Source: Ignavibacteriales bacterium CG12_big_fil_rev_8_21_14_0_65_30_8
GTDB taxonomy: Bacteria > Bacteroidota > Ignavibacteria > Ignavibacteriales > Ignavibacteriaceae
NCBI GenBank assembly: GCA_002783525.1
Contig: PFGS01000221.1
Coordinates: 9,712 to 16,228, forward strand
DNA length: 6,517 nucleotides
Direction: 5' to 3'
In this document: one piece after another, positions 1 to 6,517 of the stretch
How the letters are laid out: the number at the start of each line of letters is the position of its first letter
How positions within the stretch are numbered: the first letter of the stretch is position 1
Program-made: the position numbers and the translations under genes
Notes under the pieces: generated by a model
What the model was told of the DNA's origin: nothing
Database searches by the model: none
The model's input: only the letters and a program-made list of their open reading frames with translations

Positions 1-2
1 CA

Positions 3-551
3 CATAAATTAGGTGATGACACAGCAAAAAATGAAGGGAGATATTCACTTAATCCTCTTAAACATATTGATCTTGTAGGTACTATCATTTTACCAATTGC
101 TTCTTTTGTTTCAGGATTTGCTCTTATTGGTTGGGCAAAACCAGTGCCAATAAATAGAAATAATTTTAAAAATGTTTTGAAAGATGATGCTCTTGTTTCA
201 TTTGCCGGACCGCTTTCAAATTTTATTTTGGCAATTTTGTTCTTTATTTTTTTTGTAATTGTATATAATTCTAATAACGGTAATAATGAGTTGATTTTAT
301 CTTTGCTTTGGTATGGAGTGTTTTTTAATGTTTTTCTCTGCTTGTTTAATTTAATTCCTATACCTCCTTTGGACGGCTCTCACATTTTATTCGATCTGTT
401 CCCAAATAAATATACAGCCGCATTATTTAAGTTTGGTCTTTATGGATCTTTATTGTTATTGTTTTTTATTTACAGTCCGTTGTGGAGCTATTTTATGGGG
501 CTTGTAAGCTGGGTTCTAAATATTTTCTTAAAGGTCGGAAATATACAATAA
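3..551 (+). CDS. Site-2 protease (M50) family intramembrane metalloprotease, C-terminal part (5' end outside window)
   Basis: The reading frame is open from the first complete codon at position 3 to the TAA at 549-551 (182 residues), so the gene begins before the window. A GTG at 144 is not the real start, because family-typical sequence continues upstream: HKLGDDTAK, then SLNPLKHIDLVGT, then GWAKPVP near fragment residues 44-49. These are hallmarks of the short M50B (YwhC/Rip-like) proteases. The motif NLIPIPPLDGSHIL (fragment residues 116-129) carries the aspartate (D124) that acts as the third zinc ligand. The HExxH motif should lie just upstream and cannot be checked here. Hydrophobic segments fall at about 25-43, 66-88, 98-118 and 144-175, so the protein is in the inner membrane. 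M50 proteases cut transmembrane substrates, but this one's substrate is unknown. The next gene begins 1 bp after its stop. Family call is confident; a link to glycan export is only positional. Confidence 0.93.
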   Translation, partial: HKLGDDTAKNEGRYSLNPLKHIDLVGTIILPIASFVSGFALIGWAKPVPINRNNFKNVLKDDALVSFAGPLSNFILAILFFIFFVIVYNSNNGNNELILSLLWYGVFFNVFLCLFNLIPIPPLDGSHILFDLFPNKYTAALFKFGLYGSLLLLFFIYSPLWSYFMGLVSWVLNIFLKVGNIQ

Positions 552-552
552 T

Positions 553-1521
553 ATGCATATCAAGTATTTAAAAATTGGTTTACTCTTATTTATTTTAGTT
601 CTTGGATGCAATGAATCCCGTAATAAAAAAACATTTATTGATAAAAAAATATTTAATACTAAAGACAAGCAAATAAAAGAATTCTATTTTGTTGCAAAAG
701 ATCGAGAAAGATTTGATATATATAAATATAATTTTGAAGAGAAGAATTCAAAAAGATTTTGGACAGACATAAAAGAGAAAGTTATTGTATTAAGTTATTC
801 CCCGGATCTCAAAAATCTTTACTTTGTTACATCTAAATATTTTGGAATAAGAAGTACGCTTACATATATAAAAAGAATTAAATTATATAAAATTGACTTA
901 AAATCTGAAAAAATTTCTTTAATTGATACTCTAATAAACGGAACACAATTAAATGCGGATTGGATCAGTAATAATGCATTTCAGGTTGTTATAAATGTAA
1001 GAGATCTACAAGTTTCTGAGTATATTAATAAAAATACGTTTGTATATAATAGTGTGGGTAAAAAATTATTATCTAAGACGGAGACAATCAATTTTATAAA
1101 AGATGGATATCCTTTACCTGTAATAAAAGAACCGGTAGAGAAATCTTTTAAAGATTACGAATTGAAGATTCATAAAGAAAACAATGATTCTCTTTTCATA
1201 TTTAATAATCAAACATCTGAATCATATTTTATAACTAATTTGAATAATTATAAATTAGATGAAATATTTTGGAATGACGAAAACTTAATCTTTACAATTA
1301 TGAGTAAAAACAAAAATTTAATAATTTATTCATTAAATAAAAAACTGATCATAAAACAGATCAACAACATTAAAAATTTTATTGTATACGGTAAATATCT
1401 GGTTTATGATTTTAATATAGATTTATCATCATCAATCAGTATTTTTGATCTGAATAATTCAGAAATTACAGATACAATTGAAACTAAAAACGGTTGCGGT
1501 TTAAGGAACGCATTTAATTAA
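553..1521 (+). CDS. Predicted lipoprotein with beta-propeller-like repeats, function unknown
   Basis: I do not recognise a named family. The 322-residue protein starts with a short basic-hydrophobic signal peptide (MHIKYLKIG, then LLLFILV) followed by VLGC, which fits a signal peptidase II lipobox and predicts lipidation at Cys19. That anchors it in the inner or outer membrane facing the periplasm or the outside. The rest is lysine/asparagine-rich and beta-rich, with repeats of about 40-50 residues having the pattern 'LYFV...-charged turn-xIYxxxLxxxK': units begin near residues 43, 88, 142, 202, 244 and 281. Examples are EFYFVAKDRERFDIYKY, LIFTIMSKNKNLIIYSL and YLVYDF...SISIFDL. This resembles TolB/WD40-type six-bladed propellers, but the fold is an inference. 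No catalytic motif is visible. The ATG at 553 is supported by the signal peptide; the upstream Shine-Dalgarno is poor (GGA 13 nt away). It lies 1 bp after the protease gene and 9 bp before the ABC exporter gene. Confidence 0.8.
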   Translation: MHIKYLKIGLLLFILVLGCNESRNKKTFIDKKIFNTKDKQIKEFYFVAKDRERFDIYKYNFEEKNSKRFWTDIKEKVIVLSYSPDLKNLYFVTSKYFGIRSTLTYIKRIKLYKIDLKSEKISLIDTLINGTQLNADWISNNAFQVVINVRDLQVSEYINKNTFVYNSVGKKLLSKTETINFIKDGYPLPVIKEPVEKSFKDYELKIHKENNDSLFIFNNQTSESYFITNLNNYKLDEIFWNDENLIFTIMSKNKNLIIYSLNKKLIIKQINNIKNFIVYGKYLVYDFNIDLSSSISIFDLNNSEITDTIETKNGCGLRNAFN

Positions 1522-1530
1522 AGAAAAAAT

Positions 1531-3390
1531 TTGAAAACTTATTTAAGAATATTAAAATATGTAAAACCTTATTGGAAACATTTGACAATTTCAATTGTCT
1601 GCACAATGCTGTATGCATTGTTAAATGGAATTTCAATTTATCTTACCATTCCTTTATTAGACACATTGTTTCAAGAATCAGCAAGAAATGAAATTGTACA
1701 AACTCCTGTAGAAGATACAAAAACATCATTCTTACCTGAATGGGTTATTAAAACCAAAGAGAGCATAACAAATAAATTTGAAGAAGTAGTTATGAGCGGA
1801 ACAAAAGAAGACGCTCTTATTAAAATTTGTCTATTGGTTTTGATCGCATTTATTCTTAAAAATATTTCAGGTTATCTTCAGGCATATTTCCTCTCCTATG
1901 TTGAACAGGGAACGATTAAAGATATAAGAAATTCAGCCTATAAACATTTACACAAATTACCGATGAGCTACTTTAAGCACGAAAAAGTCGGTAACCTGAT
2001 CTCCAGAATTACGAACGATGTAAATGTTGTGCAGTCGAGTATTTCTGCTGCATTTTTAAATATGGTAAGAGAGCCTCTTACAATAATTGTCTTTTTAGGT
2101 ATTGCAATAAGTATAAGCTGGAAATTAACATTGCTTGCAATCGTAGTCCTTCCTTTTTCAATGTTGATCATTACCTGGATAGGATTAAAGCTAAGAAAAC
2201 AAAGCGGGATTATTCAAGCTAAAATGGCTGATATAACAACAATTTTACAGGAAGTAATTTCAGGTGTTAAAATTGTAAAAGCATTCGGAATGGAGAAATA
2301 CGAAAACAAAAAATTTATGAATGAAACAAACAATTTCTTCAGACTGATGTTGAAAATTGTTAGAGTAAGAAATTCATCTTCTCCAATTACAGAAGTTTTA
2401 AGTACTACAGTTGGTGTTGTAATAATTTATTTTGGGGGACTTTTAGTTTTAAAAGAGCACACATTATCAGCAAGTCAATTTATGGGTTTTCTATTTGCTA
2501 TTTTTCAAATGATGCCGCCTATAAAAGAATTAAGCAGCGTTAATAACAGAATACAGGAATCAAGCGCAGCCGGAGATAGAATTTTTGAAATTATAGATAC
2601 ACCGCCAATTATAACCAATAAAAAAGATGCCGTAGAAATAAAAGAATTTAAAAACACATTAAAGTTTGAAAATGTTTCTTTCAATTATGAAGATTCAAAT
2701 GAAAGTGTTTTGAAGAATATTAATTTTGAAATAAAAAAGGGAGAAATATTAGCTTTAGTTGGACCGAGTGGCGGGGGAAAATCAACCTTGGTAGATTTAA
2801 TACCCAGATTTTACGATCCTGTTAATGGTAAAATATTATTAGATGAAATTGATATTAGAGATATTAAAATAAAAAGCCTTAGAAACATGATGGGTATTGT
2901 TACCCAAGAAACATTTTTGTTTAATGAAACTGTTAAAAATAATATTGCTTATGGATTAAGTAATTTTTCAACAGAAAAAATTGAAGAAGCAGCAAAAATG
3001 GCAAATGCTCATAATTTTATTTTAGAACTTTCAAACGGATACGATACATTTATAGGAGAAAGAGGTGTTATGCTTTCAGGTGGGCAAAGGCAAAGACTTT
3101 CTATTGCAAGAGCTCTGTTAAAAAATCCGGATATAATGATTTTTGATGAAGCAACTTCTTCATTGGATAATGAGTCAGAAAGTCTGGTGCAGGAAGCAAT
3201 TGACAGACTTATGTACAACCGAACAACAATTGTAATTGCTCATAGATTAAGCACAATTAGAAATGCTTCAAGAATTTTAGTACTGGATGACGGAGAAATT
3301 GTACAAAGAGGAAAGCATTCAGAATTAATCTCTCAGGAAAAAGGTCTTTACAAAAAACTTTACGAAATGCAGTTCAGAGATTCAGAATGA
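1531..3390 (+). CDS. MsbA-like ABC exporter, fused transmembrane and ATPase domains (half-transporter)
   Basis: A complete 619-residue type IV ABC exporter half-transporter, expected to homodimerise in the inner membrane and use ATP to flip lipid A-core, another lipid-linked glycan or a hydrophobic substrate. Six membrane helices lie at roughly residues 17-45, 97-125, 171-192, 196-217, 284-308 and 312-330. The nucleotide-binding domain from about 375 is intact: Walker A GPSGGGKST (411-419), Q-loop Q459, signature LSGGQ (515-519), Walker B IMIFDE (535-540, catalytic E540), D-loop SLD (544-546) and H-loop H571. The start is TTG at 1531: the frame is closed by TAA at 1519-1521 and the N-terminus MKTYLRILKYVKPYWK matches the family, whereas the next ATG near 1606 would remove TM1. 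No clear Shine-Dalgarno is seen, only A-rich sequence. The TM1-TM2 extracytoplasmic loop is long (about 46-96). Its TGA overlaps the ATG of the ligase-like gene. The MsbA role itself is inferred from the family and neighbours; other lipid or peptide exporters share this architecture. Confidence 0.93.
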   Translation: MKTYLRILKYVKPYWKHLTISIVCTMLYALLNGISIYLTIPLLDTLFQESARNEIVQTPVEDTKTSFLPEWVIKTKESITNKFEEVVMSGTKEDALIKICLLVLIAFILKNISGYLQAYFLSYVEQGTIKDIRNSAYKHLHKLPMSYFKHEKVGNLISRITNDVNVVQSSISAAFLNMVREPLTIIVFLGIAISISWKLTLLAIVVLPFSMLIITWIGLKLRKQSGIIQAKMADITTILQEVISGVKIVKAFGMEKYENKKFMNETNNFFRLMLKIVRVRNSSSPITEVLSTTVGVVIIYFGGLLVLKEHTLSASQFMGFLFAIFQMMPPIKELSSVNNRIQESSAAGDRIFEIIDTPPIITNKKDAVEIKEFKNTLKFENVSFNYEDSNESVLKNINFEIKKGEILALVGPSGGGKSTLVDLIPRFYDPVNGKILLDEIDIRDIKIKSLRNMMGIVTQETFLFNETVKNNIAYGLSNFSTEKIEEAAKMANAHNFILELSNGYDTFIGERGVMLSGGQRQRLSIARALLKNPDIMIFDEATSSLDNESESLVQEAIDRLMYNRTTIVIAHRLSTIRNASRILVLDDGEIVQRGKHSELISQEKGLYKKLYEMQFRDSE

Positions 3391-5441
3391 TAGAAGAAAA
3401 AAATTCTATTAAAATAATTGATAAAGTAATCTTTGTTTTAATAATAATTTTTTTACTGAGTCTAACTAATTCTATTTTTGCCAATCAACTTGGTTATTAT
3501 CTTGCTTTACTCTTGTTGCTTGTAAAATTTATTCTTACAAAAAAAAATCCTTTTAAAAAAACCGGACTTGAAACAGCCTTTATATTTTATCTTTCAGCAG
3601 AAATAATTTCAACAATATTTTCTGATTCACAAGCTGATTCATTCCACAATTTATTAAAACATGCACTTTTAATTCCAATAGTTTATACTGTTGTTGCAGT
3701 AGTTCCCAATATAGAAAGGGGAAAAACATATTTTAAAATTTATTTGGGAGCTGCGCTTTTTACTGTAACAATATATTTAGTGTACGCATATAAATATTAT
3801 ATTTTTAATCTTTACAATGTAGAACAATCCGGTCCGTCTCTGTTTCAATATCCCATTACTGCAAGTGAAATAACAAGTTTTACAGTATTGTTCTTTTTTG
3901 CTTTTCTGGTAAATGAAAAAGTTTCATTCAAAAACAGAATTTTTTTATTGCTTAGTTTTTCAGTTTCACTTCTTGCACTGTTTTCAACCTATAAAAGAAC
4001 AGGTTGGATGGGAGCTGCATTTGGTATTCTAATTATTTTAATATTAAAAAAACAATGGAAAATTTTAATACCCTTTGTTGTATTAGGTATTGTAGGATTG
4101 TTTTTGCAAAAAAATATTAGCACTGTAAATATTTATACTTATTCAAAAAATAAAATTACAAACTTATATAATTTTAAAACTGATGGAAGAGCAAATGCTG
4201 TTTTACCGAAAGACAGTTTGTTTTATGTAAGTGATTTTGAAGGGGGAATAAAAACTTATGAGGGATCAAACAAAATCAATTCAATTAAATTACCTGCACC
4301 AGTTATAAGTTTTAACCAATTAAATGAAAACAAATATCTAGCCCAGCTTGTAGACACAAGATTTATAATATTAAATAAAGAAGGAAGTGCTTATAAAGAA
4401 CAAAGAGAATTTGCTTCCCCGGGATTTACAACAGATTATAAAATATATAATAATGAATTATATGTTTTAGATTCAGACAGCGGACTTACAATATTTAATT
4501 TAACGGATTCTTTATTATCTCCTCAAAGGTTTAATAAATTTGAACATTCTACAAAATTTTATATTGATTCAAATTATATTGTATTCTTTTCACCTCCTCA
4601 AAAAATATTAGTATTTAATAATACTTTTAAGAAAGAAATACAGTTTGAAAATAAAACCAAGATTGATTTTATATATTACTTAGACGGTAACTTATTTATT
4701 TCAGACGAAAACGGATTGGGATTGTTTAAAATTGAACATTCAAAATTAATTGAATTAGACAGAAAATCTGAATTAATGAATTTAAATAATTGGACATTTT
4801 CTCAAGATCATTTATTCGCCTCAAGCTTAAATGGAAATTTGTTTGAATTTCAATATCCAATTGGTGAAAAAATAAATATAAAAACGAAGAAACAAATTGG
4901 TTTTGCTGCAACCTCTATAGCATATAAAAATAATACCGTTTATACAACCTTTGTTAAAAGAAGCAGACTGCTGAGTATTTTTGATCCTTATTTACCTTCA
5001 AATTCTGTAAGATTTAAATTATGGGCTGCCGGATGGAAAATATTTTTAGATAATCCTATTGTTGGTGTTGGTGATATTGATCTTCAAAATCTTTACAAAG
5101 AATATAAAAACTATTATGACAAAGAAATTCAAGGACATATGCACAATAACTTTGTACATGTTCTGGTAATTCTTGGGTTGTTCGGCTTTATTGCTGTAAT
5201 TTATTTATTTTATAGATTGTTAATAGTACAACTAAAAATTTATAAAGAAACTATCGGACAAAAGTTTGTTTCATCTTATGCGCTTGGAGCTTTTGCTTCA
5301 CTTTGTGCATTTTTGGTTGCCGGATTAACAGAAATGAATTTTGGAGATCACGAAATAATAACATTAGTTTGGTTTACATTTGGATTGAATATTGCATTAT
5401 TTAAATTGATAAACAAAAACAAAGAAGCTGCAACGGAGTAA
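3387..5441 (+). CDS. O-antigen ligase/polymerase (WaaL/Wzy superfamily) with large beta-repeat insertion in the periplasmic loop
   Basis: A 684-residue inner-membrane protein that probably transfers or polymerises lipid-linked glycan on the periplasmic side. About nine hydrophobic helices occupy residues 11-241, then a very long soluble loop (about 242-588), then three helices (about 589-615, 629-648, 656-675). This matches WaaL topology: 12 TMs with the catalytic loop between TM9 and TM10. Conserved-looking motifs are TYKRTGW (R204), SNSVRFKLWAAGW (R542), DNPIVGVG (555-562) and GHMHNNF (H584, H586, N587), the equivalent of the HxHN region in WaaL/Wzy_C proteins. Family members are usually about 400-450 residues; the excess here is about 260 residues of beta-rich repeats at roughly 268-524, annotated separately. 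The ATG lies inside the exporter's stop region (ATGA overlap), with a weak AGAGA (3376-3380) upstream, so translational coupling with the exporter is likely. Ligase, polymerase and protein O-oligosaccharyltransferase cannot be told apart from sequence alone. Confidence 0.88.
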   Translation: MIEEKNSIKIIDKVIFVLIIIFLLSLTNSIFANQLGYYLALLLLLVKFILTKKNPFKKTGLETAFIFYLSAEIISTIFSDSQADSFHNLLKHALLIPIVYTVVAVVPNIERGKTYFKIYLGAALFTVTIYLVYAYKYYIFNLYNVEQSGPSLFQYPITASEITSFTVLFFFAFLVNEKVSFKNRIFLLLSFSVSLLALFSTYKRTGWMGAAFGILIILILKKQWKILIPFVVLGIVGLFLQKNISTVNIYTYSKNKITNLYNFKTDGRANAVLPKDSLFYVSDFEGGIKTYEGSNKINSIKLPAPVISFNQLNENKYLAQLVDTRFIILNKEGSAYKEQREFASPGFTTDYKIYNNELYVLDSDSGLTIFNLTDSLLSPQRFNKFEHSTKFYIDSNYIVFFSPPQKILVFNNTFKKEIQFENKTKIDFIYYLDGNLFISDENGLGLFKIEHSKLIELDRKSELMNLNNWTFSQDHLFASSLNGNLFEFQYPIGEKINIKTKKQIGFAATSIAYKNNTVYTTFVKRSRLLSIFDPYLPSNSVRFKLWAAGWKIFLDNPIVGVGDIDLQNLYKEYKNYYDKEIQGHMHNNFVHVLVILGLFGFIAVIYLFYRLLIVQLKIYKETIGQKFVSSYALGAFASLCAFLVAGLTEMNFGDHEIITLVWFTFGLNIALFKLINKNKEAATE
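4188..4958 (+). other. Inserted beta-propeller-like repeat domain within the O-antigen ligase-like protein
   Basis: This protein-domain feature covers residues about 268-524 of the ligase-like protein. Repeats of 36-42 residues follow the pattern 'xxLYVSD-xxGLxIFxL...(variable)...fxid'. Units start near residues 276 (DSLFYVSDFEGGIKTY), 313 (ENKYLAQLVDTRFIIL), 355 (NNELYVLDSDSGLTIFNL), 395 (SNYIVFFSPPQKILVF), 432 (DGNLFISDENGLGLFKI), 473 (QDHLFASSLNGNLFEF) and 514 (NNTVYTTFVKRSRLLSIFDP). The seventh runs straight into the ligase motif SNSVRFKLW. The preceding stretch TVNIYTYSKNKITNLYNF (247-263) has similar strand character and could close the ring with the last unit. The pattern is reminiscent of LVIVD-type propeller repeats. 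The reading frame is continuous and base composition matches the flanks, so it is a true in-frame domain. The fold and blade count are inferences from periodicity. Confidence 0.72.
5435..5438 (+). promoter_or_regulatory. Shine-Dalgarno site for the GlmU-like gene
   Basis: GGAG lies inside the last codons of the ligase-like gene, 7 nt before the ATG at 5446. It is the only good Shine-Dalgarno match among the four gene starts in the window and supports the ATG at 5446, which gives an N-terminal extension before the nucleotidyltransferase domain. Confidence 0.65.
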
Positions 5442-5445
5442 TTAA

Positions 5446-6517
5446 ATGACCTTATCTGAAGAAAAAAAATTAAAAAACATAGCCGAAGAATTTTCATCCC
5501 CATTTAATAAAAAATCTAAAGAACTATTTATAATATTAGCCGCCGGACATGGGAAAAGAATAAAATCTCAAACTTCTAAAATGCTTCACAAAATTTGGGG
5601 AAAACCAACTGTTGAAAGAGTGTATAATTCAATAACAAAAGGAGCAAACACAATAGTTGTTGTTGGTATTAAAGCTGAAGAAGTTATGAAAACTCTTGGC
5701 AAACTTAAAAACACAAAATACGCTATTCAAACAAATCAAAATGGAACCGGACACGCTGTTAAAATTGCATTAAGCATTTTAAAGGAAAATGAAAAGTTTA
5801 AAAATGTTTATATCCTTCCGGGTGATGTTGGCTTAATTGATAAAAAAACTATTTCATCTTTTAGAAATAGTTTTATTAAATCCGACAGTGATATGACAGT
5901 GCTTACAGGAATTTATGACGGTGATCCGCAAAATAATTCCTACGGAAGAATAGTTAGAGTTAAAGATAAAAATGCTGCCGGAAAAAATAACGGGACAAAC
6001 AAAGGCAAGGTAATTCAAATATTGGAAGCAAAAGACATAAATTTTTTAAATAAAAACAAATTATATAAAGTAATATATAATGGTGCTGATCAATTTTATA
6101 CCAAAGATGAATTGATCAATTGCAGAGAATATAATTCCGGTATATATGCTTTCAGCTTTGATAAATTGAACAAACTGATCGGAAAAATAAAAAGTAAAAA
6201 TATTCAGAAAGAAATTTATATAACTGATCTTATAAAATTATTTAATGATAATAATTTCAGCGTAAGAGCCGTAAGTCCTAAAGATCAAAATGCAATAATG
6301 GGATTTAACAATAAATCCATTTTAAAAGAAATGGAAAATATTGCCAGGCAAAAAATATATGAAAAACTTAAAGACATAATTGAAATTGAAGACAACGATG
6401 ATTTTTATATTGAAGATTCTGTTATAGATCAAATATTAAAATTAGATAAGAAAAACATTCCACTTGATATTAAAATTGGAAAAGGAGTTCAAATAGATAA
6501 AGGAGCAAAACTTAATT
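5446..6517 (+). CDS. glmU: GlmU-like N-acetylglucosamine-1-phosphate uridylyltransferase, N-terminal part (3' end outside window)
   Basis: The frame is open from ATG 5446 to the window end (357 residues seen; GlmU is usually about 450). The nucleotidyltransferase core is clear: LAAGHGKRIKS...K (31-45; R38 and K45 match the nucleotide-binding Arg/Lys), QTNQNGTGHA (95-104), LPGDVGL with metal-binding D127, SYGRIVR (165-171), ILEAKD (192-197, E194), EYNSGIY (228-234, N230), EIYITDLI (256-263) and GFNNKSILKEME (286-297, the GVNNRxQL equivalent and second metal-binding Asn). From about 340, DIKIGKGVQIDKGAKL looks like the first coils of a left-handed beta-helix, where GlmU carries its acetyltransferase. 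Oddities are a polar extension of about 25 residues, Gly instead of Pro after the GDV of the usual GDVPL, and extra residues between SYGRIVR and EYNSGIY. In GlmU the product, UDP-GlcNAc, feeds peptidoglycan and LPS synthesis in the cytoplasm. Because the acetyltransferase site is outside the window, a monofunctional or different sugar nucleotidyltransferase remains possible. Confidence 0.8.
   Translation, partial: MTLSEEKKLKNIAEEFSSPFNKKSKELFIILAAGHGKRIKSQTSKMLHKIWGKPTVERVYNSITKGANTIVVVGIKAEEVMKTLGKLKNTKYAIQTNQNGTGHAVKIALSILKENEKFKNVYILPGDVGLIDKKTISSFRNSFIKSDSDMTVLTGIYDGDPQNNSYGRIVRVKDKNAAGKNNGTNKGKVIQILEAKDINFLNKNKLYKVIYNGADQFYTKDELINCREYNSGIYAFSFDKLNKLIGKIKSKNIQKEIYITDLIKLFNDNNFSVRAVSPKDQNAIMGFNNKSILKEMENIARQKIYEKLKDIIEIEDNDDFYIEDSVIDQILKLDKKNIPLDIKIGKGVQIDKGAKLN

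Noticed and set aside
144..146. GTG as the start of the M50 protease
   Set aside because: Family-typical sequence (GWAKP, SLNPLKHID, HKLGDDTAK) continues in frame upstream to the window edge.
1513..1531. Promoter or terminator between the lipoprotein and exporter genes
   Set aside because: Only 9 bp of non-coding sequence, with no hairpin or -35/-10 or Bacteroidota-type -33/-7 pair that stands out from the A+T-rich background.
1968..2171. Antisense open frame inside the exporter gene
   Set aside because: Shadow of a well-supported conserved coding region; no start signal or recognisable protein.
3009..3218. Antisense open frame opposite the exporter ATPase domain
   Set aside because: Lies opposite the LSGGQ/Walker B region, so it is a by-product of conserved coding sequence.
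4726..4911. Antisense open frame inside the ligase insertion
   Set aside because: Short, low-complexity translation; the sense frame carries clear repeats.
4140..4980. Ligase-like gene as an artefactual fusion or assembly chimera
   Set aside because: The frame is uninterrupted, composition is uniform, and ligase motifs occur in the expected order on both sides of the insertion.
6087..6118. Inverted repeat TGATCAATT / AATTGATCA with a 14-nt loop
   Set aside because: Falls inside the GlmU-like coding frame in A+T-rich sequence, without a T-run, so it is not a terminator; chance is likely and no regulatory context is visible.

Overview
The window is a compact, very A+T-rich stretch (clearly above two thirds A+T by eye) with five genes, all on the + strand and packed head to tail. 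Gaps are 1 bp, 9 bp, a 4-bp overlap and 4 bp, so a single polycistronic unit is the simplest reading. No RNA gene, mobile element, CRISPR array, terminator or convincing promoter is visible. The A+T-rich coding style, mostly weak Shine-Dalgarno signals, a lipoprotein signal peptide and the envelope gene content suggest a Gram-negative bacterium of the Bacteroidota/Ignavibacteriota/Chlorobiota type. That placement is an inference from style, not a proven assignment.

Layout: (1) positions 3-551, the C-terminal part of a site-2 protease (M50) family membrane metalloprotease whose start and HExxH motif lie before the window; (2) 553-1521, an unrecognised predicted lipoprotein with a repeat pattern suggesting a roughly six-bladed beta-propeller; (3) 1531-3390, a complete MsbA-type ABC exporter (half-transporter) with a TTG start; (4) 3387-5441, an O-antigen ligase/polymerase (WaaL/Wzy superfamily) membrane protein with a large in-frame insertion in its major extracytoplasmic loop; (5) 5446 to the window end, the N-terminal part of a GlmU-like sugar-1-phosphate nucleotidylyltransferase.

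Together the genes outline envelope glycoconjugate work: a nucleotide-sugar precursor enzyme (GlmU-like), a lipid or lipid-linked flippase (MsbA-like), a periplasmic glycan ligase or polymerase (WaaL-like), an envelope lipoprotein, and an intramembrane protease that may be only an operon neighbour. The most unusual element is the WaaL-like protein. About 260 residues of beta-rich repeats, which I read as six to seven propeller blades with LVIVD-like character, sit between TM9 and the conserved R...W / HxHN catalytic-loop motifs. The lipoprotein two genes upstream also looks like a propeller, so two periplasmic propellers flank the flippase gene.
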